From NCBI RefSeq assembly GCF_038433205.1, contig NZ_JBCDNA010000003.1:186001-250000 (forward strand): a DNA stretch of 64,000 nucleotides, written 5' to 3'. Made by a program: the position numbers and the translations under genes. Source of the stretch: Lutimonas vermicola (GTDB taxonomy: Bacteria; Bacteroidota; Bacteroidia; Flavobacteriales; Flavobacteriaceae). Each line of letters opens with the position of its first letter. Within the stretch, counting starts at the first letter, position 1. Positions 41,494 through 50,413 of the stretch are shown here, one piece after another. The notes under the pieces were generated by a model. That model was not told the DNA's origin. It saw nothing but the letters and a program-made list of their open reading frames with translations, and searched no databases.

Positions 41494-41865
41494 ATGAAAC
41501 GATTTCTTACATATGCCGGAATTTCAATTTTAATTGTTTTTGTAATTTATATAGCTTTTATATATTTTGTTACTTTCAGTGAGGGCTATAGAGCGGGCGA
41601 GCTTATTAAAATTTCCAAAAGAGGAGTTCTGTTCAAGACCTGGGAAGGTCGTTTGAGTCAGGGAGTATCAGAGGAACAGCAATTCAATTTTTCTGTTCAA
41701 AAATCAGATAAAGAAGTCTTGGAAAAATTGAAGGAGTTTCAGGGCAAAAGAGTAAAGGTCACCTATATTGAAAGATTTGGCACTTTTTTCTGGTTAGGTG
41801 ATACCAAATATTATGTCAAGGAAGTTGAAATGCTCAAAAGCGATAAGGATGTGTTAAATGAATAA
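41494..41865 (+). CDS. Small membrane-anchored protein of unknown function
   Basis: A 123-residue protein with one N-terminal TM helix (~residues 8-29) and a small beta-rich domain (GYRAGELIKISKRGVLFKTWEGRLSQG, KVTYIERFGTFFWLGDTKYYVKEVE). In databases related sequences sometimes carry the misleading label 6-phosphogluconate dehydrogenase; nothing here supports that, as no NADP fold or catalytic motif is present. It overlaps the thioesterase start by 8 bases, so the pair is translationally coupled. Confidence 0.8.
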   Translation: MKRFLTYAGISILIVFVIYIAFIYFVTFSEGYRAGELIKISKRGVLFKTWEGRLSQGVSEEQQFNFSVQKSDKEVLEKLKEFQGKRVKVTYIERFGTFFWLGDTKYYVKEVEMLKSDKDVLNE

Positions 41866-42406
41866 CCAATCATTTAAATCAGCTAAGGAGTCAGCGATTG
41901 TTTTAACAGAGCTTATGCTGCCGTCTTACTCAAATTTTAGCGGTAAAATTCACGGTGGTTTCATTTTATCTTTGATGGACAAAGCTGCTTTTACCACCGC
42001 AACCAAATTTAGCAGCCACTATTGTGTTACGGCATCAGTCAATAGAGTTGACTTTTTAAACCCGATCGAAGTAGGGGAGCTGGTGACCTTAAAAGCCAAG
42101 GTCAACTACGTTGGCAATTCATCCATGGTCGTTGGAATAAGAGTTATTTCTCAGAATATTATGACCGGAGAAAAAAAACATTGTAATTCATCGTACTTTT
42201 CAATGGTTGCCAAAGACAAAAACGGGAAAAATGCAAAAGTTCCGGGTTTAGTGATTTCTGATCAAGATGATCTTAGGCGGTTTCTGAGATCAATTGAACA
42301 CATCAATAACAGGAATGTGCGTAAAACTGAATTTAGCAGAGAAAATTTTAACCATGGAGATTACATCTCAATGTTAAAAAACCATAATGTTAAAATAGAA
42401 ATTTAG
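41858..42406 (+). CDS. Hotdog-fold acyl-CoA thioesterase
   Basis: A 182-residue thioesterase. The hotdog signature GKIHGGFILSLMDKAAFTTATKFS with the catalytic Asp contains the family H-G-G motif, followed by ASVNRVDFLNPIEVGELVTLKAKVNYVGNSSMVVGIRVI. It releases CoA from acyl-CoAs; chain length not readable. It overlaps the upstream gene by 8 bases. It converges with gltX with only 3 bases between stops. Confidence 0.9.
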   Translation: MNNQSFKSAKESAIVLTELMLPSYSNFSGKIHGGFILSLMDKAAFTTATKFSSHYCVTASVNRVDFLNPIEVGELVTLKAKVNYVGNSSMVVGIRVISQNIMTGEKKHCNSSYFSMVAKDKNGKNAKVPGLVISDQDDLRRFLRSIEHINNRNVRKTEFSRENFNHGDYISMLKNHNVKIEI

Positions 42407-42409
42407 GTA

Positions 42410-43942
42410 TTAACCTAGTTTTTCGACTGCTGAACGCATCCTTTTGACTGTTTCCTCCCTTCCTATTAAAAAGGCAATATCAGACAACTGTGGGCCTTTT
42501 AACGCACCTACAAGACTAAGCCTTAAGGGCTGCATGACTTTTCCAAAGCCAATTTCCTTTGATGTGATCCAATCTTTTATGGTTTTTTCTATTTTTTCTG
42601 AAGTAAAATCGGGAATAACTTCAATAACCTCACTTAATTCGGTCATAAGGTCACCTGTTCCATCTTTCCAATTCTTTTTCACCGCTTTTTCATCATAGGA
42701 TACTGGTTCTGTAAAAAAGAAATTGCCAAGATCCCAAAGATCGGCAACAAAAGTGGCCCTTTCTTTGATCAATCCAACAACCTTTGTGATATAGTCTGCA
42801 TCGAGGTCTTTATCAAAAGAATCACCTAAACGCTCTTGCAAAACCGGGATGAGTAATTTTGCAATTTCTTTATCATCGGTCCTTATAAGGTATTGATGCT
42901 GGAACCATTTGGTTTTTTCAGCATCGAATTTAGCACCTGATTTACCCACTTTTGAAATATCAAAAGCCTCTACGAGTTCTTCTAAATTGAATAACTCCTG
43001 TTCAGTACCCGGGTTCCATCCCAAAAAAACTAACATGTTGATAAAGGCTTCTGAAAAATAGCCATCCTCACGGTATCCTTTTGCTACTTCACCAGTTTCT
43101 TCATTGGTATATTCCAGCGGAAATACAGGAAAGCCCAGTTTGTCACCATCCCTTTTACTCAATTTACCCTTTCCTGTTGGTTTAAGAATTAAAGGCAAAT
43201 GCGCAAATTCAGGAGCTTTCCAGCCAAAAGCACGATACAGGAGAACATGAAGAGCCAGAGATGGTAACCACTCTTCTCCTCTGATCACATGACTGATCTC
43301 CATCAAATGATCATCTACAATATTTGCCAGATGATAAGTCGGCATACCATCTGATTTGAAGAGGACCTTATCGTCGAGCACATTGGTATCGATCTTTATC
43401 TCCCCCCTGATCATGTCATTGAGTTCAAGAATTTCATCAACCGGAGATTTGAACCGAATGACATATTTTTCTTCTTTGTTGATTTTTTCCTGTACCTCCT
43501 CTGGTGAAAGTGTCAGAGAATTATTTAATTTTTCACGATTGTGCCAATTATAAATAAAGGTTTTTCCTTTATCCTGATGGTTATTTCGATGAAAATCTAA
43601 CTCTTCAGCTGTATCAAAGGCATAATAAGCATTCCCGGACAAGATAAGCTCCTCCGCATATTTTTTATAAAGGTCCTTTCTTTCAGACTGCCGATAGGGT
43701 CCGTAACCGCCGCCTTTTCCTGGGCCTTCATCATAAGGGATTCGACTCCAGTTCAGGGCATCAATGATATATTGCTCGGCATTGGCTACATACCGGTTTT
43801 GATCAGTATCCTCTATTCTCAGGATAAAAGTTCCATTGTGCTTCTTGGCAAAAAGATAATTAAAAAGGGCTGTGCGAACACCGCCTATATGTAATGGCCC
43901 TGTTGGACTGGGAGCAAATCGTACTCGAACTTGTTTTGTCAT
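42410..43942 (-). CDS. gltX: Glutamyl-tRNA synthetase
   Basis: A 510-residue class I aminoacyl-tRNA synthetase. The HIGH equivalent is FAPSPTGPLHIGGVRTALFNYLF and the KMSKS equivalent is KLSKRDGDKLG, with a C-terminal anticodon-binding helical region. The start at 43942 (MTKQVRVRF) is supported by an exact TATCTTTG promoter at 43961-43968; a longer start at 43963 would lie within that element. Confidence 0.96.
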   Translation of the reverse strand: MTKQVRVRFAPSPTGPLHIGGVRTALFNYLFAKKHNGTFILRIEDTDQNRYVANAEQYIIDALNWSRIPYDEGPGKGGGYGPYRQSERKDLYKKYAEELILSGNAYYAFDTAEELDFHRNNHQDKGKTFIYNWHNREKLNNSLTLSPEEVQEKINKEEKYVIRFKSPVDEILELNDMIRGEIKIDTNVLDDKVLFKSDGMPTYHLANIVDDHLMEISHVIRGEEWLPSLALHVLLYRAFGWKAPEFAHLPLILKPTGKGKLSKRDGDKLGFPVFPLEYTNEETGEVAKGYREDGYFSEAFINMLVFLGWNPGTEQELFNLEELVEAFDISKVGKSGAKFDAEKTKWFQHQYLIRTDDKEIAKLLIPVLQERLGDSFDKDLDADYITKVVGLIKERATFVADLWDLGNFFFTEPVSYDEKAVKKNWKDGTGDLMTELSEVIEVIPDFTSEKIEKTIKDWITSKEIGFGKVMQPLRLSLVGALKGPQLSDIAFLIGREETVKRMRSAVEKLG

Positions 43943-43960
43943 TTGATTCAAATTATGCCG

Positions 43961-43968
43961 CAAAGATA
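43961..43968 (-). promoter_or_regulatory. Promoter element TATCTTTG for gltX
   Basis: Exact TAnnTTTG on the minus strand, 19 bases before the ATG at 43942. Confidence 0.55.
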
Positions 43969-44044
43969 ATGGGTTATAATCTTTTAATGGATCTATGAGA
44001 TAAAATTTATAATTGTATTTTTACATAGAAACACGAATTACAAA

Positions 44045-44731
44045 ATGAAATATTTAAAATGCATTTTACTCTTATTTCTGTTGATCAGTTTGAATCTGAG
44101 TATGAATGCACAAGACTGGCCGGAATTGAATAGATTTAGAAAACAAAATAAGAATTTGGGTGCACCTGCGAAAGGGGAGCAGCGGGTAGTGTTTATGGGA
44201 AATTCCATTACTGAGGGCTGGCCGAATAAAGACCCTGAATATTTTGAGAAACCAAGTTATATCAACAGGGGTATCGGAGGGCAGACCACGCCGCAAATGT
44301 TGTTGCGTTTTCGGGCTGATGTGATTGACTTAAAACCAAAAGCAGTTGTTATCCTTGCCGGAACCAATGACATTGCTGGAAATACCGGCCCGATGACACT
44401 TGAAGAGATCAGGGATAACATTATTTCTATGTCTGAATTGGCAATGGCTAACGATATTAAAGTAATAATCAGCTCTGTTTTGCCGGCATATGATTATCAT
44501 TGGAGGCCCGGCCTCGAACCTAATATTAAGATTCCAAAGCTAAATGCGATGTTAAAGGATTATGCCGAAAATAATGGCCTTATTTATCTTGATTATTTTA
44601 CTGCCATGGCTGATGAGCGCAATGGATTGCCAACAGAACTGGCAGATGATGGTGTTCACCCTACCAAAGAAGGGTATATGATCATGAAAGGATTGGCTGA
44701 GGAGGCAATTAAAAAGGCACTCAATGATTAG
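44045..44731 (+). CDS. Exported SGNH/GDSL hydrolase
   Basis: A 228-residue secreted esterase/acetylhydrolase. A signal peptide (MKYLKCILLLFLLISLNLSMNA) is followed by the block I GNSITEGW with the catalytic Ser, block II RGIGGQTT with Gly, block III LAGTNDI with Asn, and the C-terminal block V DDGVHPTKEGY with Asp and His. These form the SGNH triad used for acetyl removal from glycans or lipid esters. Substrate unknown. Only a 7/8 promoter match precedes it. Confidence 0.92.
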   Translation: MKYLKCILLLFLLISLNLSMNAQDWPELNRFRKQNKNLGAPAKGEQRVVFMGNSITEGWPNKDPEYFEKPSYINRGIGGQTTPQMLLRFRADVIDLKPKAVVILAGTNDIAGNTGPMTLEEIRDNIISMSELAMANDIKVIISSVLPAYDYHWRPGLEPNIKIPKLNAMLKDYAENNGLIYLDYFTAMADERNGLPTELADDGVHPTKEGYMIMKGLAEEAIKKALND

Positions 44732-44770
44732 CTGGACACATTAGGTTAATTGTAATTTTAGAAATTAGAT

Positions 44771-47700
44771 TTGAGTCACTATAAACACATACACGATAAG
44801 TTACAGGGCTTCATAAAGAAGTTTTACACAAATGAGATCATCAAGGGCAGTATCTTCTTTTTGGCCTTTGGGATGCTGTATTTATTTTTTACACTTATCG
44901 TTGAATATTTTCTTTGGTTGGAGCCCTTGTCAAGAACCATTTTGTTTTGGTTGTTTGTTGCTATTGAATTCATATTATTATTTCGATTTATCTTAATTCC
45001 CGTGTTTAAATTGTTTGGGATCAGAAAGGGAATTTCCGAAACGGAAGCTTCCAGGATCATTGGAAGGCATTTTAAAGAAGTAGATGATAAATTGACCAAC
45101 ATTATTCAGTTAAAATCAAGGGGTGTCGGCAACGAATTGCTAGAAGCGAGTATTGAGCAAAAATCAAGAGAGCTGCAACCTGTCAGTTTTAAAAGGGCCA
45201 TTGTTTTTAAAAGCAACGCTGTGTACCTCAAATATTTACTTGTTCCTTTGGTCATTTGGTTTCTCGTATGGATTACAGGAAACAATTCTGTTTTTACGCA
45301 AAGTTTGAATAGAGTCGTTCATCATCAGACAGCCTTTGAAGCGCCGGCACCTTTTTATTTTGAAGTTCTAAATGATAATTTACAAACCATTCAGGATGAG
45401 TCATATATATTAAAATTTAGAACTATTGGAGAGCTTGTTCCTGAAAATATCCGAATTTCTTATGAGGGCAACAGCTACTATATTTCACCAGGGGAAGACG
45501 GGATTTTGTCTTATACCTTTGAATTCCCAGAAAAGGAGATTCAATTTTATATGGAAGGAAATGCTGTCCGTTCGAAACCCTACGTATTAAAAGTTCTTGC
45601 CGCTCCTAAGATCACCGGCTTTAGTATGGAGTTGAAATACCCTTCTTATTTGAACAAACCAACCGACACAATAAGCAACACGGGCAATGCGGTGATTCCG
45701 GTCGGTACCGAGGTAAGGTGGCTGGTTTCTTCAAGCAATACGTCATCTTTGGATTTTGCCATAACAGATCGAAGCGGAGCGAATCCAGAAAGAATTGAAA
45801 AAATGACAGAAGTTATAAGCGGCCGGTTTTCACTTACAAAAAACATCGAAAGAAAAACTTCTTATGAAATCCGTTCTTCTAATGATTATTTAAAAGAATA
45901 TGAAACTTTAAGTTATCAATTAGAAGTTGTTAATGATGAATATCCCAAAATATTTGTGCAATCTGATATTGATTCAGTAAAGAGGGGCCCGGTCCAGTTC
46001 CGCGGTCAGCTAACTGATGATTATGGCGTGTCAAGGTTACAGGTTGTAGCGAAAGATAAGACCAGCGGAAAATTAAGTATTGGAGCTATACCTGTTGAAC
46101 GAAGTGATTTTGAAGAATTTTTCTACGTGTTTCCTCAAGGGATTCTTTTGGAAGAAGGACATAGTTATGAACTTTATTTTGAAGTATTTGATAACGATGT
46201 TTTAAAAGGTCCCAAGAAAACCGTTTCCCAGACCTTCAGTTACAGGAATAAAACCCTCCAAGAAGAAGAATTTGAAATTCTTGAGGAACAAAAACATGGG
46301 ATGGAAGAGATGGAGAAGTCTAAGGAATCTAATGAGCAATTGGAAAAATTATTGGAAGAGTTTTCAAAAAAGCTAAAGAATAAAGAACAGGCTGACTGGA
46401 ATGACAAGAAAGAACTGGATGACTTTTTAAAAAGACAAAAGGCATATGATGAGATGATGGATAAGAATGCCGAAATGATGAAGGAGAACCTGGATGAAAT
46501 GGACGTAGAGGATCAACCGGATCTCAAAGATAAAAAAGAAGAACTAAAGAAGCGTTTGGATGAGATGGCTGACTACAAGGAAAAAGAAGCGTTGATAAGG
46601 GAACTGGAAAAATTAGCTGAAAAACTTCAAAAAGAAGATCTTTTAGAAAAAATCGACAAACTAAAAGAGCAAAGTAAGCAGGAAAAGAGAACGCTGGAAC
46701 GTATACTGGAATTGACCAAACAATTTTATGTGGAGAAGAAGTCGGCACAGATCATGAAAAGGCTGGAAGAGCTTTCTGAGGAGCAGTTGGATTTGAGTAC
46801 CGAGGAAAATAATTCCAGGGATGAGCAAGAAAAGTTGAATCGTAAGTTTGATTCCTTGAAGAATGACTTTAAAGATCTCCGTGAACAGAACGAGCAATTG
46901 AAGAACCCCATGGATATATTTGACAGCGAGCCTGACGAAAAATTGATTGAGATGGATATGAAGCAGGCCCGGGAATCATTGGAAAAAAGCGAGCAGCAGG
47001 AAGGAAATTCAAAAGAGGATACTGAAAAAAAAGCAAAAGAGCAGCAAAGAAGGGCATCTGCGAGAATGAAGGAACTTAGCAAAAAAATGGAATCAGGGTT
47101 GATGGAAATGGAGATGCAGGGTTTAGAAGAGAATATTAAGGATTTACAGCAAGTACTGAAAAACCTGTTGATTTTTTCATTGGATCAGGAAGAATTGATG
47201 CTTTCTTTTGAGGATGTAAGTTCAAAAAATGCCGATTATCCCGAAAAGCTAAAAAACCAAATAAAGCTTAAAGAACATTTTGAGCATGTAGATGACAGTC
47301 TTTATGCACTTTCTTTAAGGATGGTTAAATTGACTTCAAAAATACAGGAGGACCTTAGTGCAGTGCATTACAATTTGGATAAATCGTTGGAAAATATCAC
47401 AGAAAACAGAATTCAACAAGGCATGAGTAATCAGCAATATACCATGACCGCTGCCAACAAACTAGCGGATCTTTTAAGTGATATGCTTGAGAGTATGCAA
47501 AATCAAAAACCCGGATCAGGAAAAGGCAAGGGTAAAAAAGGGGAGTTAAGTCTACCGGATGTTATTAAAAAGCAGCAGGGGATGATGAAGAAAATGAAGG
47601 AAGGAATGGATGCACAAAAGGGTCCTGGTAAAAAGGGCAAGGAGGCCATGAGTGGTGAGCAATTCCAAATGTACCAGGAACAAAGGATGTTAAAGGACCA

Positions 47701-48061
47701 GATGCAGAAACTTCTAGACCGGGAAGGTCAAGGTGGACAGAACGGTAAATCGGTACTGAGTCAAATGGAAGCGTTGGAAAAAATTTTACTTGAAAAAGGT
47801 ATAACCAGAGAGTCATTGCAACGAATGCAGCAATTGGAGCACGAGTTACTGGAAATGGAAAACGCAACACTTGAAAGAAACAAAGACAGTAAAAGAAAGG
47901 CAGAGACTAATAAGCAGGAGCAACAGGTTAGGGATATTGATGCATTGAATGAATTGAAGAAGTCAGGAAGGGAAGATGAATTATTGAAACGGAAGAGATT
48001 GGAACTCTCACCTGATTATAAAAACAGAGTTAAAGAATATTTTGAGCAGGATAAATCTTAA
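44771..48061 (+). CDS. Large DUF4175 coiled-coil membrane protein
   Basis: A 1096-residue inner-membrane protein with three N-terminal TM helices (~residues 25-45, 55-78, 150-170), a beta-rich middle region, and a long, extremely charged coiled-coil C-terminal half (repeating KEE, EKL, QEE patterns, plus GKGKGKKG). DUF4175 proteins occur mainly in Bacteroidota and are often placed beside ybeY. TTG is used as the start here: the N-terminal MSHYKHIHDKLQGFIKKFY is the conserved beginning, and no better ATG exists before the first helix. Role unknown; suggests an envelope scaffold. Confidence 0.85.
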   Translation: MSHYKHIHDKLQGFIKKFYTNEIIKGSIFFLAFGMLYLFFTLIVEYFLWLEPLSRTILFWLFVAIEFILLFRFILIPVFKLFGIRKGISETEASRIIGRHFKEVDDKLTNIIQLKSRGVGNELLEASIEQKSRELQPVSFKRAIVFKSNAVYLKYLLVPLVIWFLVWITGNNSVFTQSLNRVVHHQTAFEAPAPFYFEVLNDNLQTIQDESYILKFRTIGELVPENIRISYEGNSYYISPGEDGILSYTFEFPEKEIQFYMEGNAVRSKPYVLKVLAAPKITGFSMELKYPSYLNKPTDTISNTGNAVIPVGTEVRWLVSSSNTSSLDFAITDRSGANPERIEKMTEVISGRFSLTKNIERKTSYEIRSSNDYLKEYETLSYQLEVVNDEYPKIFVQSDIDSVKRGPVQFRGQLTDDYGVSRLQVVAKDKTSGKLSIGAIPVERSDFEEFFYVFPQGILLEEGHSYELYFEVFDNDVLKGPKKTVSQTFSYRNKTLQEEEFEILEEQKHGMEEMEKSKESNEQLEKLLEEFSKKLKNKEQADWNDKKELDDFLKRQKAYDEMMDKNAEMMKENLDEMDVEDQPDLKDKKEELKKRLDEMADYKEKEALIRELEKLAEKLQKEDLLEKIDKLKEQSKQEKRTLERILELTKQFYVEKKSAQIMKRLEELSEEQLDLSTEENNSRDEQEKLNRKFDSLKNDFKDLREQNEQLKNPMDIFDSEPDEKLIEMDMKQARESLEKSEQQEGNSKEDTEKKAKEQQRRASARMKELSKKMESGLMEMEMQGLEENIKDLQQVLKNLLIFSLDQEELMLSFEDVSSKNADYPEKLKNQIKLKEHFEHVDDSLYALSLRMVKLTSKIQEDLSAVHYNLDKSLENITENRIQQGMSNQQYTMTAANKLADLLSDMLESMQNQKPGSGKGKGKKGELSLPDVIKKQQGMMKKMKEGMDAQKGPGKKGKEAMSGEQFQMYQEQRMLKDQMQKLLDREGQGGQNGKSVLSQMEALEKILLEKGITRESLQRMQQLEHELLEMENATLERNKDSKRKAETNKQEQQVRDIDALNELKKSGREDELLKRKRLELSPDYKNRVKEYFEQDKS

Positions 48062-48067
48062 ACGAAA

Positions 48068-48481
48068 ATGATAGAGTTTACATTTGTTGGAAAGTTTCAA
48101 CTTGATGATCAGGATAAAATTGTGGATTGGGTTCATTTCGTCCTTGATGAAGAAGGAAAGGATCTCGGTGAAATCAATTATATTTTTTGTGATGATGATT
48201 ATTTACATGAAATCAATATTAAAACATTGAAACACAATACATTAACAGATATTATTAGTTTTGATTATACCATAGGTACAGTTGTATCCGGCGACATTTA
48301 TATTTCCTATGAACGGGTGAGAGAAAATGCAGGCAATCTGTCTGTTACCTTTAAGGATGAATTGCACAGGGTAATGATTCATGGTATATTGCATTATTGC
48401 GGATACAATGACAAAGAAGAGGAAGACAAAACGATGATGCGGTCGAAAGAGGATTATTACCTATCTTTGCGAACTTTTTAA
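48068..48481 (+). CDS. ybeY: rRNA maturation endonuclease YbeY
   Basis: A 137-residue metal-dependent endoribonuclease involved in 16S rRNA 3' processing. The metal site is HGILHYCGYNDKEEED: the first two His of HGxLHxxGYDH are present, while the third His is Asp, as is usual in Bacteroidota YbeY. The N-terminal part has NYIFCDDDYLHEINIKTLKHNTLTDIISFDY. It is 6 bases after DUF4175 and 33 bases before mnmG; the parS-like site lies between. Confidence 0.93.
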   Translation: MIEFTFVGKFQLDDQDKIVDWVHFVLDEEGKDLGEINYIFCDDDYLHEINIKTLKHNTLTDIISFDYTIGTVVSGDIYISYERVRENAGNLSVTFKDELHRVMIHGILHYCGYNDKEEEDKTMMRSKEDYYLSLRTF

Positions 48482-48492
48482 TAAGGCTTAAA

Positions 48493-48508
48493 TGTTTCAC
48501 GTGAAACA
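48493..48508. promoter_or_regulatory. Perfect parS-like palindrome upstream of mnmG
   Basis: TGTTTCACGTGAAACA is a 16-bp perfect palindrome identical to the widely conserved bacterial parS (ParB binding) consensus. It fills most of the 33-base gap between ybeY and mnmG, so it is free from coding constraint. Confidence 0.85.
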
Positions 48509-48514
48509 ATTACT

Positions 48515-50389
48515 ATGAAGTTGTTCGAATCAAAATATGATGTAATCGTTGTTGGCGGTGGCCATGCAGGTAGTGAGGCTGCGGCCGCAGCTGCCAACCT
48601 GGGAAGTCACACCTTACTTATCACCATGAGCTTACAGAACATTGCACAGATGAGTTGTAATCCTGCAATGGGCGGAATTGCAAAAGGGCAGATTGTTCGT
48701 GAGATAGATGCTTTGGGAGGTTATAGCGGTATTGTTACTGATTTAACAGCGATACAGTTTAAAATGCTGAACAAATCCAAAGGGCCTGCTATGTGGAGCC
48801 CCAGGGCTCAGAGTGATCGTATGAGATTTGCAGAAGAGTGGCGTATGAGGTTGGAGCAAACGGATAACCTTGATATGTTCCAGGATTCTGTAAACGGACT
48901 GCTGTTTGAAGGAGATCAGGTAGTGGGGGTAAAAACCCAGCTTGGTTTGAGAATTTATGCAAAAACTGTAATCGTAACTGCCGGTACTTTTTTGAATGGT
49001 AAAATACATATCGGTGAAAAGACCTTTGGCGGAGGTAGAGCTGGTGAAGGAGCGTCTACAGGGATTACAGAAGATTTGGTTTCCAAAGGCTTTGAGGCCG
49101 GGAGAATGAAAACAGGGACCCCACCAAGGGTAGATGCCCGTTCGCTTGATTTTTCTAAAATGATTGAACAGCCGGGAGATGATGTGACCTCTAAATTTTC
49201 TTATACAAACACAAAGAGTTTAACAAAGCAGCGATCTTGCTATATGTCTTACACTTCTCCTGAGGTTCATGATTTATTGCGAGAAGGCTTTGAGAATTCA
49301 CCGATGTATACGGGTAGGATTAAGGGGATAGGACCCAGATACTGTCCGTCTATAGAAGATAAGATAGACAGGTTCTCAACCAAAGACAGACATCAGTTAT
49401 TTGTTGAGCCTGAGGGTTGGCATACCACTGAGATTTATGTAAATGGATTTTCAACATCCCTGCCACACGAAGTGCAATACAAAGCTTTAAAGAAAGTTGC
49501 GGGATTTGAAAATGTAAAATTTTTAAGATTTGGATATGCTATTGAATACGATTATTTTCCACCGACTCAATTGCAGCTGACTTTAGAAACCAAGTTAGTG
49601 AAGAACCTGTATTTCGCCGGTCAAATTAATGGTACTACCGGTTATGAGGAAGCAGCAGCTCAGGGTTTAATGGCAGGAATCAATGCTGCCTTAAAAGTAA
49701 GGGGTGATGGTCCTTTTATCCTACAAAGAGATGAAGCTTATATAGGCGTGCTTATCGATGATCTCATCACAAAGGGAACGGAGGAGCCATATCGAATGTT
49801 CACGTCAAGAGCCGAATACAGAACCTTGTTAAGACAGGATAATGCGGATCTTAGATTAACTCCAAGATCATACGCAATAGGATTAGCTTCCAGGGAGCGA
49901 ATGGATCGGGTAGAGGAAAAGCAAAAGAAAACAGATCTGTTTATCAAGTTTTTGAAGGACACAAGCGTAAGGCCTGAAGACGTCAATCCAATCTTAAAAG
50001 AAAAGAAATCGGCTGCTGTAAACCAGTCGATGAAGATGTTTAAAATAGCTTCCAGGCCCCAACTTGATTTTGATGATATAAGGCGCTTTCCAAAGGTTGA
50101 GGATTTTATCCTGGCAAACAAGATCGACAGGGAAGTTTTGGAGCAAGCAGAGGTACATGTTAAGTATTCGGGGTATATAGAAAAGGAAAAGAATTCCGCA
50201 GATAAATTACAGCGTTTAGAGAATATAAAGATCCCGGTTAATTTTGACTATAAAAAGATTCATTCTATATCATTTGAAGCCAGGGAGAAGCTGTCTAAAA
50301 TTCAACCTTCCACAATATCCCAGGCAAGCAGAATTTCAGGGGTTTCCCCAAGTGACGTTTCGGTACTTCTGGTTTATATGGGCCGCTAA
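48515..50389 (+). CDS. mnmG: tRNA 5-carboxymethylaminomethyluridine synthase subunit MnmG (GidA)
   Basis: A 624-residue FAD enzyme that, with MnmE, modifies U34 of certain tRNAs. The FAD site is DVIVVGGGHAGSEAAAAAANLG, followed by MSCNPAMGGIAKGQIVREIDALGG, GRAGEGASTGITEDLV, and KTGTPPRVDARSLDF; the later GTTGYEEAAAQGLMAGINAAL is also conserved. Length fits. The MnmE partner is not in this window. The gene follows a parS-like site. Confidence 0.97.
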   Translation: MKLFESKYDVIVVGGGHAGSEAAAAAANLGSHTLLITMSLQNIAQMSCNPAMGGIAKGQIVREIDALGGYSGIVTDLTAIQFKMLNKSKGPAMWSPRAQSDRMRFAEEWRMRLEQTDNLDMFQDSVNGLLFEGDQVVGVKTQLGLRIYAKTVIVTAGTFLNGKIHIGEKTFGGGRAGEGASTGITEDLVSKGFEAGRMKTGTPPRVDARSLDFSKMIEQPGDDVTSKFSYTNTKSLTKQRSCYMSYTSPEVHDLLREGFENSPMYTGRIKGIGPRYCPSIEDKIDRFSTKDRHQLFVEPEGWHTTEIYVNGFSTSLPHEVQYKALKKVAGFENVKFLRFGYAIEYDYFPPTQLQLTLETKLVKNLYFAGQINGTTGYEEAAAQGLMAGINAALKVRGDGPFILQRDEAYIGVLIDDLITKGTEEPYRMFTSRAEYRTLLRQDNADLRLTPRSYAIGLASRERMDRVEEKQKKTDLFIKFLKDTSVRPEDVNPILKEKKSAAVNQSMKMFKIASRPQLDFDDIRRFPKVEDFILANKIDREVLEQAEVHVKYSGYIEKEKNSADKLQRLENIKIPVNFDYKKIHSISFEAREKLSKIQPSTISQASRISGVSPSDVSVLLVYMGR

Positions 50390-50413
50390 AGATTCTAATA
50401 ATAACCTGTTAAT

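Noticed and set aside
46524..47870. Several long minus-strand open frames inside the DUF4175 gene
   Set aside because: They are shadows of the Lys/Glu-rich coding strand with Ser/Phe/Leu-rich, low-complexity translations and no independent start signals.
50100..50389. mnmG as proof of an adjacent oriC
   Set aside because: mnmG is near the origin in some phyla but not reliably in Bacteroidota; no dnaA or DnaA-box cluster is present, so only the parS sites are used as evidence.
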